Source: a virus
Length of the DNA: 30,977 bases
Direction: 5' to 3' (one strand)
Virus record (IMG/VR): IMGVR_UViG_3300013018_000011
Coordinates: 1-30,977 of that record
In this document: in pieces, positions 24,233 to 30,977 of the stretch
Position numbering within the stretch: the first letter of the stretch is position 1
Layout of the letters: each line of letters opens with the position of its first letter
Notes under the pieces: generated by a model
The model's input: the letters and a program-made list of their open reading frames with translations, nothing else
Databases searched by the model: none
What the model was told of the DNA's origin: nothing
Program-made: the position numbers and the translations under genes

Positions 24233-25945
24233 TTATATTATAAACCAATTATTACCATCAGTTTGTATTGTAATGCTATTATTTTGTGTTGTTATTATTT
24301 GTTCTAATTCACCGTCAATAGTTTTATTATTACTTGTATTTATTAATAAATTATTAGATGAAGAGTCTATTTTTTTTATATTAAATAGTTTACCATAAAT
24401 ATTTGTAGTTTCAGGTAAAGTTATAATTATATCACCCAAACTACAATCAACTAGTACTGTGTAATTATTAAGTGTTAATAATGTATCACCTGTTAAAGTA
24501 TTAATATTTCTAATATTCAAATAATCATCAAATTTATTTTTTTCTTCACTTGTTAAGTGTTGATAATTTCCAGCATTTAAACCAACTAAAGAATTATGTG
24601 TAATTGCATTAACTGGTATTTCAATTCTACTTTTTGACGGTATTAAACCTTCAACAGATAATCTAAAAAGAGGATCACCACCACCTACAGTTTTTCTACC
24701 AAAAGTTCTAATAATTATTCTATCAGTATCACTCATAGTAAAACCACTATGTATAGCAACTGTATTATATAAAGTTAAATCTTCTTTATCAATATTTACA
24801 TTATTTGATTGTGATATAAATGTTTCCACACCTAAACCATCTCTTTTATAATATCTGACAAACATATTTATATCAGGCAATCCAGACAACTTAGCTGCAA
24901 TGAAAGAACTATCAATTAATCCTTCTGGAATTACACCAACAAATATATTTTCATCTGATATACCAGAACTTAAAATTTGATATTCATCAGTTGAACTTGC
25001 TGTTATAGTTGTATCTAAATAATATGATGTTTCCTTATCATATCTTGGATCTTCAATACTTTGACATCTTTGTTTAAAAAAATTACCAGTTAATGGATCA
25101 ATAATATCACTATCTTCATATAACAAAAAACTTGATATTGGTACGTTTAATGCTTTAGGTCTTGAATCATCACTAATATAATATTTGTTGTTTGCTTCTA
25201 TTAATGTGAATGATGTTCCATTAATACTCAAAGTTTGGATTGTATTATCTCCAATTAATGTTGTGCCCGAAGTAGTAATCAAACTAACACTACCCTCTCC
25301 TTCTAATAAGAATTTTGCTCTATACGATTTTTCATTATTTGGGTTTATTGGTTCTGGTAGTGTTAATGTTAATGATTGACCTTGAGGTTTACAAACATAC
25401 AAAACACAATTTTCTATACCATCATCAGTAAAATCTCTATTCGTTGTTATTTCAACAACACTTTCCAACATTCTTGTATCATTAATTATATCATAATGGT
25501 CATTATATGCTTTAACAAATACACCACCAGATATAGTCGGTAGTGTAAGACTTTCATACCCTCCTATTAATTGTTGTGATTGTGAATTAATTGTAATTTT
25601 ATGTGTATTTCTCTCTAAAATAAAACCATATTCACTTTCATCATTTATAATTGCATCAGGTAAAGTAATATTAATCGCTTGAAATTCTGCATTAATAATA
25701 TATATTGTTTGTGGTTCTGCTAATTCAACATCACCAGATACATGTATTATTTTCCAAGAGTAATAAGTATCTCCTGAAGATAATTCATCCAATTTTTCCT
25801 TTTCTAATTGTGTTAAATGTTGGTAATCACCAGCATTTAAATTATCTAAGTCATTATGTCTTAAATCCTCAGATGCAATTGCTAACTTTCTATTAAATAG
25901 AAAATAATTACCACTAACTAAATCTATTAATGAGGTTGTTGCCAT
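24233..25945 (-). CDS. Long tail-fibre-like protein with repeated modules
   Basis: A 570-residue beta-rich protein built from repeats. A linker repeat 'HNDLDNLNAGDYQHLTQLEK' occurs at about 30-49 and again as 'HNSLVGLNAGNYQHLTSEEK' about 450-480. A second module of about 60 residues ('-TLP-x... G...ti.G... -W/Y-x-I-I') occurs three times: about 93-155 (NITLPDAI), 193-258 (LTLPEPI) and 510-570 (ITLPETT, ending NNWFII). Both are typical of phage fibres and host-range proteins, and the last module is at the C-terminus, where the receptor-binding tip often lies. A related module ends the 26259 protein. Confidence 0.75.
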   Translation of the reverse strand: MATTSLIDLVSGNYFLFNRKLAIASEDLRHNDLDNLNAGDYQHLTQLEKEKLDELSSGDTYYSWKIIHVSGDVELAEPQTIYIINAEFQAINITLPDAIINDESEYGFILERNTHKITINSQSQQLIGGYESLTLPTISGGVFVKAYNDHYDIINDTRMLESVVEITTNRDFTDDGIENCVLYVCKPQGQSLTLTLPEPINPNNEKSYRAKFLLEGEGSVSLITTSGTTLIGDNTIQTLSINGTSFTLIEANNKYYISDDSRPKALNVPISSFLLYEDSDIIDPLTGNFFKQRCQSIEDPRYDKETSYYLDTTITASSTDEYQILSSGISDENIFVGVIPEGLIDSSFIAAKLSGLPDINMFVRYYKRDGLGVETFISQSNNVNIDKEDLTLYNTVAIHSGFTMSDTDRIIIRTFGRKTVGGGDPLFRLSVEGLIPSKSRIEIPVNAITHNSLVGLNAGNYQHLTSEEKNKFDDYLNIRNINTLTGDTLLTLNNYTVLVDCSLGDIIITLPETTNIYGKLFNIKKIDSSSNNLLINTSNNKTIDGELEQIITTQNNSITIQTDGNNWFII

Positions 25946-26247
25946 TATTTATAATTTAAATTTATTCTATTAGCCCACACATTATCATAAAATTCATTTC
26001 CATCGGCATATTTTTGTGCCCAAACACCACTATTATTTTCAATTTTTTTAATTTTCCATAATGGTTCATTTTCACTTGTTCCGTATTGTGCCCAACCTAA
26101 ATAAATATTACTCTCATCAGTATCATCAATTCTAGTTGGTGAATCATTTTTAAATATTGTTTTATCATTACCATAAGAATCTTTATTCTGAACTGATTTT
26201 CTATATAATGTTGTATCATATCCTACAGGTGTAAATTGTTTAGCCAT
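25945..26247 (-). CDS. Small fibre-operon protein
   Basis: A 100-residue protein: 'YLGWAQYGTSENEPLWKIKKIE' (about 48-69) and 'GVWAQKYADGNEFYDNVWANR' (about 73-93) form a Trp-rich, probably compact beta domain. Similar small proteins of this pattern are found beside fibre genes in other phages; I know no function. Its stop shares one base with the start of the 570-residue fibre gene. Confidence 0.6.
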   Translation of the reverse strand: MAKQFTPVGYDTTLYRKSVQNKDSYGNDKTIFKNDSPTRIDDTDESNIYLGWAQYGTSENEPLWKIKKIENNSGVWAQKYADGNEFYDNVWANRINLNYK

Positions 26248-26258
26248 ATTTTTTTAAT

Positions 26259-26846
26259 TTAGAAATATAATGATGTAATATACCAAAAACTTCCACTATA
26301 TTTGAAAGTAAAACTACCATAATTACTATCAATTTTAACAGATGTTTCACCATTAATAGTCTTACCATTGCCACTTATTGTAATTGAATTTGTTTCAGCA
26401 TCACCTCTTAAATCTGTTACTGTATATTCAACATAATCTTCTGGTTCTAATGGTAAATTTATTGTTGTTGTAGTGTCTAATACACCTATATAATTTAGAT
26501 CATCGTTTGCTATTGTATATTCAATTCCTTCACCAACAGTTGTTTTTATTTCAGCAGAAAATGAACTTTCACCAATTTTAACCCAATTATCAATATTAGT
26601 ATAATCTGGAACATTTATATTATTTGGGTCTAACAATACGTATACTCCACGATCTCTTACCACACTATCACCATAAACTGTTACTTTTATACCACTATAC
26701 AAATACACATTACCATCAGCATTTTGCCAAGTACTAGTACCTGTTAAATCTGATAAATTTTCCACCCTATCTCTACCATCAAAAGGTTCAGCAGATTTAG
26801 GTTCAAAGTTTCCTGAAAAAGGTATTAATCCAACTGTTCTTGCCAT
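26259..26846 (-). CDS. Tail-fibre-like protein sharing the TLP module
   Basis: A 195-residue protein. Residues 1-100 include 'GNVYLYSGIKVTVYGDSVVRDRGVYVLLD' and 'NWVKIG'. Residues about 125-195 are the same kind of module as in the 24233 protein: 'INLPLEPEDYVEYTVTD', 'TISGNGKTINGETSVKID', 'GSFTFKYSGSFWYI'. Such a shared C-terminal module suggests recombination or gene duplication among fibre genes. Confidence 0.7.
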   Translation of the reverse strand: MARTVGLIPFSGNFEPKSAEPFDGRDRVENLSDLTGTSTWQNADGNVYLYSGIKVTVYGDSVVRDRGVYVLLDPNNINVPDYTNIDNWVKIGESSFSAEIKTTVGEGIEYTIANDDLNYIGVLDTTTTINLPLEPEDYVEYTVTDLRGDAETNSITISGNGKTINGETSVKIDSNYGSFTFKYSGSFWYITSLYF

Positions 26847-26855
26847 ATTATTTTA

Positions 26856-27929
26856 TTAAAAAGTAAATCTTAATCTTCTTGCACCAATCAAAGATCCGTT
26901 ATGTGTGAACACATTATAATTGATTGTATAACCATTAATATTATTTGTTGTTGTTGATTGTGTAAAGGAATTTATGTCAATAATATCCCATTGTCCTGAA
27001 AGTTCATTATATTGTTCAATTCTTGATAATGTACCCCAAACATTTGGAATTTCCAATGTTTGTTTATTTGATGACGTTTCTGCAACCATTTCAACAATAA
27101 CTGCTGAACCATGCGCAGCCAAAGGTCTTTTTGTTAGTGATGTAATATTAGAAGTTGTTGCAAAATAAGGATATACACCAGTTATAGTTCTGTTAGTAGA
27201 TACTATGCTACCAGCAGGATAAGGTTCTAATTGTACTGTTGTTTCAGTATTTTCATCATAATATTCAGTATTACCATAACTGGTTGTTGGTTGTGAGCCT
27301 TCTCCAAAATATACTGTGCAATTCCAACTTTGAGCACCACTAACTATTTCATAATTTGTTAATGTTGTTGAATTTGTTAATGAATTTGTAATATTTTCAA
27401 CAGTTAAACTTGGCCCTGAATACACATATCTCTCAACTTCACCACTCCTAAAATCAAAAGAATTATATGTTGTTGATACAATTTCTATTTTACCTCTATT
27501 AAACACTATATTAAATGTTGAATTTATAATAGCACCAATTTCTCTAAATCCTGTTTCAGTAGCAGTAAAAGATGTTATACTAGGATCGACTAATGTTGGT
27601 ATTTTTTCTTCCCTTATTAAAGTATCCCACATTTCACTCATAGTTGCTTCTGTAAATTCATCTCCTTCTCTAATACCACCAACATTTCTTTCAGCAATAC
27701 CACTATATCTTGCAACAACTTCTTGTAGTACTATTTTATTTTTTTCATAATCATACACTAATGCATATTCATTATAATCGAGAGTATCACCAGTAATATT
27801 TGGATCAATTTCAACACCTTTTGATTTCAAAATACCAATAAAGTCTGTTTCACCTTCTAAACTTAAAGTGGAACCAGAAACTTGCTTAAACTGCCTACTA
27901 TCTAAATTTGGTCTTGTTACAAATGTCAT
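26856..27929 (-). CDS. First tail-fibre operon protein
   Basis: I place the start at the ATG 27927-27929 (357 residues, MTFVTRPNLDSRQFKQVSG); the in-frame ATG at 27962 would put 11 extra hydrophobic residues in front and lies upstream of the promoter motif. 'FKQVSGSTLSLEGETDFIGILKSKGVEID' looks like the opening of a T4-like fibre or baseplate-fibre connector. The rest (about 130-357) is beta-rich with Thr/Ser/Asn and 'GTLSRIEQYNELSGQW'. It heads the fibre operon, with a late motif 15 nt upstream and a terminator behind that. No catalytic motif. Confidence 0.7.
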   Translation of the reverse strand: MTFVTRPNLDSRQFKQVSGSTLSLEGETDFIGILKSKGVEIDPNITGDTLDYNEYALVYDYEKNKIVLQEVVARYSGIAERNVGGIREGDEFTEATMSEMWDTLIREEKIPTLVDPSITSFTATETGFREIGAIINSTFNIVFNRGKIEIVSTTYNSFDFRSGEVERYVYSGPSLTVENITNSLTNSTTLTNYEIVSGAQSWNCTVYFGEGSQPTTSYGNTEYYDENTETTVQLEPYPAGSIVSTNRTITGVYPYFATTSNITSLTKRPLAAHGSAVIVEMVAETSSNKQTLEIPNVWGTLSRIEQYNELSGQWDIIDINSFTQSTTTNNINGYTINYNVFTHNGSLIGARRLRFTF

Positions 27930-27944
27930 TATATTATGTTTTAA

Positions 27945-27954
27945 TATAAATAGT
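27945..27954 (-). promoter_or_regulatory. Late-promoter-like motif before fibre operon
   Basis: ACTATTTATA on the minus strand, followed by TTAAAA, 15 nt before the ATG at 27929 and 8 bp past the terminator of the helicase unit. It supports 27929 as the start rather than 27962, which would place the motif inside the coding region. Confidence 0.65.
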
Positions 27955-27962
27955 ATAAACAT

Positions 27963-27995
27963 AAAAAAACCACAGAATTAATATCCTGTGGTTTT
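27963..27995 (-). terminator. Intrinsic terminator after helicase C-terminal gene
   Basis: Minus strand: AAAACCACAG, 10-nt loop, CTGTGGTTTT and three more T. The 10-bp stem is perfect and ends in a T-run of seven. It lies 19 nt after the stop at 28014 and immediately before the fibre operon's promoter. Confidence 0.88.
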
Positions 27996-28013
27996 AATTT
28001 TAAAAAATATAAA

Positions 28014-28499
28014 TTATTCTCCTAGTAAATTTTTTAATTCATCTTTATTAAACACTTCACCATTATCTCCACTGTATTTATTTAACTTATCATCTAATGA
28101 TTCTGGTGTATCTGTTTTTTCAACAATCTTTTTAGACCTAGGTAAATCACCAGTAATTCTAATTTCCATAGTATCATTATTAAAAATTGAATCTTTAAAT
28201 ACATGCCCATCTTGTGCAAATCTAGCTTTTAATATCTGCATATTTGCTAATCCTGCAAGTTTTTGTTCTGAATTTTTAGCAATTGACATTAAAAAATGTG
28301 ATTTTTGTGCTCTTTTAATGTTACCACCCATTTGAGTATGGTCAACCAACTCAGCATTAAAACTAGAATTATGAGTGTATATATCATTAGCAAAAAACAT
28401 GTGTGTATCTTCAACCATAATATCTATCGTATCAATTTCATCATATTCTTCTATTGAAACAATTTCATCTTTAAAAAAATTAATCTTATTATCTTTCAT
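28014..28499 (-). CDS. 41: Split-intein C-fragment fused to C-terminal part of gp41-like helicase
   Basis: A 161-residue precursor. Residues 1-44 are an intein C-fragment: blocks F and G are visible as 'TIDIMVEDTHMFFANDIYTHN', with the penultimate His43 and Asn44 that cyclises. Ser45 is the +1 nucleophile. Residues 45-161 are the helicase C-terminus ('SSFNAELVDHTQMGGNIKRAQKS', then 'KARFAQDGHVF'), matching the end of the DnaB/gp41 motor domain after the Gln-x-x-Asn-Arg motif. After trans-splicing with the product of the gene at 29766 the join would be GNR-SSFNAE. It starts 1 nt after the endonuclease stop. Confidence 0.9.
   Translation of the reverse strand: MKDNKINFFKDEIVSIEEYDEIDTIDIMVEDTHMFFANDIYTHNSSFNAELVDHTQMGGNIKRAQKSHFLMSIAKNSEQKLAGLANMQILKARFAQDGHVFKDSIFNNDTMEIRITGDLPRSKKIVEKTDTPESLDDKLNKYSGDNGEVFNKDELKNLLGE
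28368..28499 (-). other. Intein C-fragment coding segment (44 aa)
   Basis: Codes for residues 1-44 of the 28014 protein, ending THN with Asn44 at 28368-28370; the first extein codon is Ser45 at 28365-28367. In length and end pattern it resembles the C-half of the known gp41 split inteins, about 37-45 residues long. Confidence 0.9.
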
Positions 28500-28500
28500 A

Positions 28501-29709
28501 TTAATTATTTATAAATTTTAAACATTTATTAACAACATTCTCTTTATTTTTTAAATATTCTTTTTCTGGAATTCTTAGTAATTTATAACCCTTCTTTTCA
28601 TATATTTTATTTTTTATAATATCTTTCTTTTTTGTTTCATTTAATGAATGCCAATATTCACCATCAAATTCAATAATAATATTATTTAATTTGAAGTCTG
28701 CAAATATAATATATTCTTCATCTCTAACAAAATATTCTTTATTCTTTTCGGCAAAATAACAATCATTTTTTTGTTGATCTGTTAAATGATTATATATACT
28801 CCAAAATAATTCTTGTGAAATTTTAGAATATTTATCATTAAAGTTGTTTCTTTTTAAGATTAAATCCTGATATTTCTTTTTTCCAATACTTTCACCATAT
28901 TTTTCAATATATCCATCTTTAGAATTAATATATGATATTTTCTTTGTATATTCATTATATTTTTCATTACCCTTTTCAGCACCATATCGTTTTATAAAAC
29001 TTTTTAAACTAGTTTTATTCATACTTTCTTTATATTCATTCCATTTTTTTATTCCTCTTTCCTTACCATATTTATCAATATAATATTTTTTTGAATACCT
29101 ATATTCATACCAAGAATATTTTTTATTGTATCTAAACAATCCTTCTTCCTCACCATATATTCTTACGAAATCTTGTAATGTTGATCCATTACTATATTTT
29201 TTACCATTTTTTTTATTTGTTTTATATGTTTGACTTCTTTTATTAACATATTCATACCACTTTTTTTCACCATTTTTATCACCATATCTTATAATAAAAT
29301 TATCCAACGAACAACCATTATATTTATTTTTATCTTTCCATTTTTTTCTTCCATCTATTTCACCAAATTTTTTTATATATTTTGATAATGTTTGTGTTGT
29401 TAAATTATTTCTATCATTAAATAATTTCTGACCATATTTTTCACCAAATCTTATTTCATGTGAATATAAAGAAGATGAATCCCTGAATAATTTTGTTTTA
29501 ATTATATCTATTCTATCAACCCAAGAGATATCTTTAGGTGATACATCATATTTAATGAAACCTTTTATTGTTTTTAATTGATACCTTATTTCATGATTAT
29601 TATATTTCTTCAATATTTTATTTATTTCAGGTATATCTTTTTCTCTAAATTCAACACCCTTCATTTCTTTTAAAGAAAATAATTCATTTATAGTATAATG
29701 TTTAGCCAT
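28501..29709 (-). CDS. Free-standing homing endonuclease nested between intein halves
   Basis: A 402-residue protein counted from Met at 29707-29709; the in-frame ATG at 29718 is only 4 nt from the promoter motif, whereas 29709 gives a 13-nt spacing like the other copies. Residue numbers here count from the 29718 Met. Seven copies of an 'FI-x-RYG-x3-G-x-KKW-x-EY' motif occur between 88 and 286 (for example 141-157, 212-229, 241-257), probably DNA-reading modules. The C-terminal nuclease is Vsr-like/EDxHD: 'FADFKLNNIIIEFDGEYWHS' with Asp341, Glu350 and His357, then 'KKGYKLLRIPEKEY'. It sits between the two halves of the split helicase, so it would be expected to cut uninserted helicase alleles. 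Confidence 0.85.
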   Translation of the reverse strand: MAKHYTINELFSLKEMKGVEFREKDIPEINKILKKYNNHEIRYQLKTIKGFIKYDVSPKDISWVDRIDIIKTKLFRDSSSLYSHEIRFGEKYGQKLFNDRNNLTTQTLSKYIKKFGEIDGRKKWKDKNKYNGCSLDNFIIRYGDKNGEKKWYEYVNKRSQTYKTNKKNGKKYSNGSTLQDFVRIYGEEEGLFRYNKKYSWYEYRYSKKYYIDKYGKERGIKKWNEYKESMNKTSLKSFIKRYGAEKGNEKYNEYTKKISYINSKDGYIEKYGESIGKKKYQDLILKRNNFNDKYSKISQELFWSIYNHLTDQQKNDCYFAEKNKEYFVRDEEYIIFADFKLNNIIIEFDGEYWHSLNETKKKDIIKNKIYEKKGYKLLRIPEKEYLKNKENVVNKCLKFINN

Positions 29710-29722
29710 ATTATTCATTTAT

Positions 29723-29732
29723 TATAAATAGT
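29723..29732 (-). promoter_or_regulatory. Late-promoter-like motif before nested endonuclease
   Basis: ACTATTTATA on the minus strand, the sixth copy, with a less conserved flank (GTCGT before, ATAAAT after). It lies 13 nt before the ATG at 29709. It would let the endonuclease, and possibly the downstream helicase C-fragment, be transcribed apart from the helicase N-fragment. Confidence 0.6.
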
Positions 29733-29765
29733 ACGACTAAACATTATTTTTGTGGGCTGTTCATC

Positions 29766-30977
29766 CTATTTTTTCACAGATAAACTATCACCAACTTTTA
29801 AACCATTATTAATTGATTTTAACGTATCACCAACAGGGAAGTTATGTTTTCCAGAACAAATAATTTCTTTACCACTCTTGGTTTTAATCTTAAATGTTTT
29901 CTGTTTTTTTATTGGATAAATATATTGAACATTTTTATAACCTTCTTTGGTTAAGATTTTATCACCTATATTTAATTCCTTTATTTTTATTTTTCCCTTA
30001 TCTTCAACATCAACAATTGTATTTAAATCAAGACATCTATTACCCTGCACTGCTGTCCACATAGGAATATCATACTTTGAAGCCATTGAAATAAACATTT
30101 TAATAATTGCCAATTCTGCTTGATTTTGATCAACAGCTTTTTTATGTGATTCTAAACAATCCAAATAATCTAAAACAATAATATCAAATTTATAACCAAA
30201 TTTCTTTTGATAATTATCAATCCAATTTTTTACATCTACTAAGGTTGTTTCATCTTCATCAAATTTTTTGATTACTAATTTATTCTTGATTTTTTGTACT
30301 TTATCATTAACAAGAGCATAAGCTTCATCTTTTCGATCTTGTAATTCTGATAAAGGTATTTTTGACCATATAGTAAAATGCTTCCTTTTTATTTCATCAG
30401 GAGTATCCTCAAAAATGATTTGTAAGACGTTTTTACCTTCTTCTAATGCAGAGTTGGCTATCTTGGTTAAGAATGTGCTTTTTCCAACCCCTGAAGGGGC
30501 TAAAACCAATCCAACTTCACCTTTACCTAATCCACCTCCAGTAACATTGTCTATACCATATACACCTGTTGGAATAGTCTCTCTAAATTTCTTATCAAAA
30601 GCAGCTTTAATATTATCAGTTAATAATACACCATAATCATTATCATCACCAATATTGTTAATTTTAGAGAATTGTTCTTCGATATGAAATATATTCTTTT
30701 TTGATTTAATTTCACCTGTTTTTACTTTTCTTAAAATATCTTCTGAGATTTTTCGATATTCTTGTTGTTTAATAAAAACAAATGTTTCCTTCTGCACTAT
30801 ATCCCCATCATAAGGTATTTTTTGATTTAAAACACTATCATTCCAATATTGTATTTGTTTAATTATTTCAGTTAATACTTCTTCTTCAATACTATTTTTA
30901 GAATTATATATCTTTAGAGCATGATAAATACTTTTATTTTCCAAATTCGGAATCATTTCATATTCATCACTATATTG
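29766..30977 (-). CDS. 41: gp41-like replicative helicase N-terminal part fused to split-intein N-fragment, 5' end missing
   Basis: The frame is open to the right edge (7 codons before the Met at 30956), and Walker A is about 40 residues closer to that Met than in T4 gp41, so the start probably lies outside. Counting from that Met: linker/N-terminal domain 1-110, Walker A 'APSGVGKST' (153-161), Walker B 'DIIVLDYLD' (258-266), then 'TAVQGNR' (301-307), the DnaB/gp41 Gln-x-x-Arg site. Cys308 begins the intein N-fragment (308-396), with block B 'KEIICSGKHNF' (SxxH) and a 'GLKVGDSLSVKK' end followed by TAG. Motor function therefore depends on trans-splicing with the 28014 product. Confidence 0.9.
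   Translation of the reverse strand, partial: QYSDEYEMIPNLENKSIYHALKIYNSKNSIEEEVLTEIIKQIQYWNDSVLNQKIPYDGDIVQKETFVFIKQQEYRKISEDILRKVKTGEIKSKKNIFHIEEQFSKINNIGDDNDYGVLLTDNIKAAFDKKFRETIPTGVYGIDNVTGGGLGKGEVGLVLAPSGVGKSTFLTKIANSALEEGKNVLQIIFEDTPDEIKRKHFTIWSKIPLSELQDRKDEAYALVNDKVQKIKNKLVIKKFDEDETTLVDVKNWIDNYQKKFGYKFDIIVLDYLDCLESHKKAVDQNQAELAIIKMFISMASKYDIPMWTAVQGNRCLDLNTIVDVEDKGKIKIKELNIGDKILTKEGYKNVQYIYPIKKQKTFKIKTKSGKEIICSGKHNFPVGDTLKSINNGLKVGDSLSVKK
29769..30035 (-). other. Intein N-fragment coding segment (89 aa)
   Basis: Codes for Cys308-Lys396 of the helicase N-half, starting at codon 30033-30035 (TGT) and ending just before the TAG. It begins CLDL, keeps the block-B His (SGKH) and is 89 residues long, very near the 88 residues I recall for the gp41-1 N-half. 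It matches the C-fragment at 28368-28499. Confidence 0.9.

Noticed and set aside
3748-29732. Reading the six motifs as T4 late promoters on the plus strand (TATAAATA)
   Set aside because: No plus-strand genes follow any of them, whereas all six precede minus-strand starts with a narrow spacing. The plus-strand reading is kept only as a test in the finding.
1-30977. CRISPR array, insertion sequence, integrase or attachment site
   Set aside because: No regular direct repeats with spacers, no transposase or recombinase motif and no tRNA-flanking repeat were found; the only mobile genes seen are the two endonucleases and the split intein.

Overview
This window looks like part of the genome of a large, strongly AT-rich, T4-like tailed phage with a contractile tail. 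Every gene I can support is on the minus strand, so transcription runs right to left, with short gaps and 1-11 bp overlaps. A Bacteroidota host (for example a flavobacterium) is suggested by two things. Start codons have AT-rich leaders with almost no Shine-Dalgarno sequences. Three intergenic regions also carry the Bacteroidetes-type promoter layout NTTG-N20-TAnnTTTG. The host assignment is an inference; the T4-like nature rests on recognisable gp6, gp25, gp43-type polymerase and gp41-type helicase genes.

Layout from right to left (the direction of transcription). At 30977-28014 is a 'fractured' replicative helicase. A gp41/DnaB N-terminal half ends in a split-intein N-fragment, a free-standing homing endonuclease gene follows, and then an intein C-fragment is fused to the rest of the helicase. 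A terminator separates this from a tail-fibre/adhesin operon (27929-21731) that also encodes a probable permuted papain-like hydrolase. Next come a SNF2-type helicase and a 1195-residue family B DNA polymerase (21666-16283). From 16256 to 7332 lie two or three late-type units. They hold small unknown proteins, a Nudix hydrolase, a second homing endonuclease with zinc-binding repeats, a WYL-like protein, and an RNA-repair-like set: a 2H phosphoesterase fused to a CCA-adding enzyme, a free-standing 2H phosphoesterase and a HAD hydrolase. A ParB-like protein follows. Then come a glycosyltransferase with its partner gene (7276-5017), a tRNA-Ser(GCU) with three small genes (4970-3821), and a baseplate block (gp25, gp6 and two further proteins) that runs off the left edge.

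The regulatory layout is readable. Six start regions carry the same motif ACTATTTATA, mostly 13-16 nt before the ATG; I infer a phage late promoter. It precedes gp25, the tail fibres, the RNA-repair genes, the Nudix unit, the ParB-like gene and the helicase-nested endonuclease. The three host-type promoters precede the helicase/polymerase pair, the glycosyltransferase and the tRNA, as expected for early genes. In all three, the -7 element sits inside, or directly against, an inverted repeat, so read-through RNA would carry a hairpin that locally started RNA would lack. Three intrinsic terminators separate the units.

The most interesting points are the split-intein helicase with its nested endonuclease, the 2H phosphoesterase/CCA-adding enzyme fusion in an apparently late RNA-repair cluster, and the promoter-in-hairpin arrangement.
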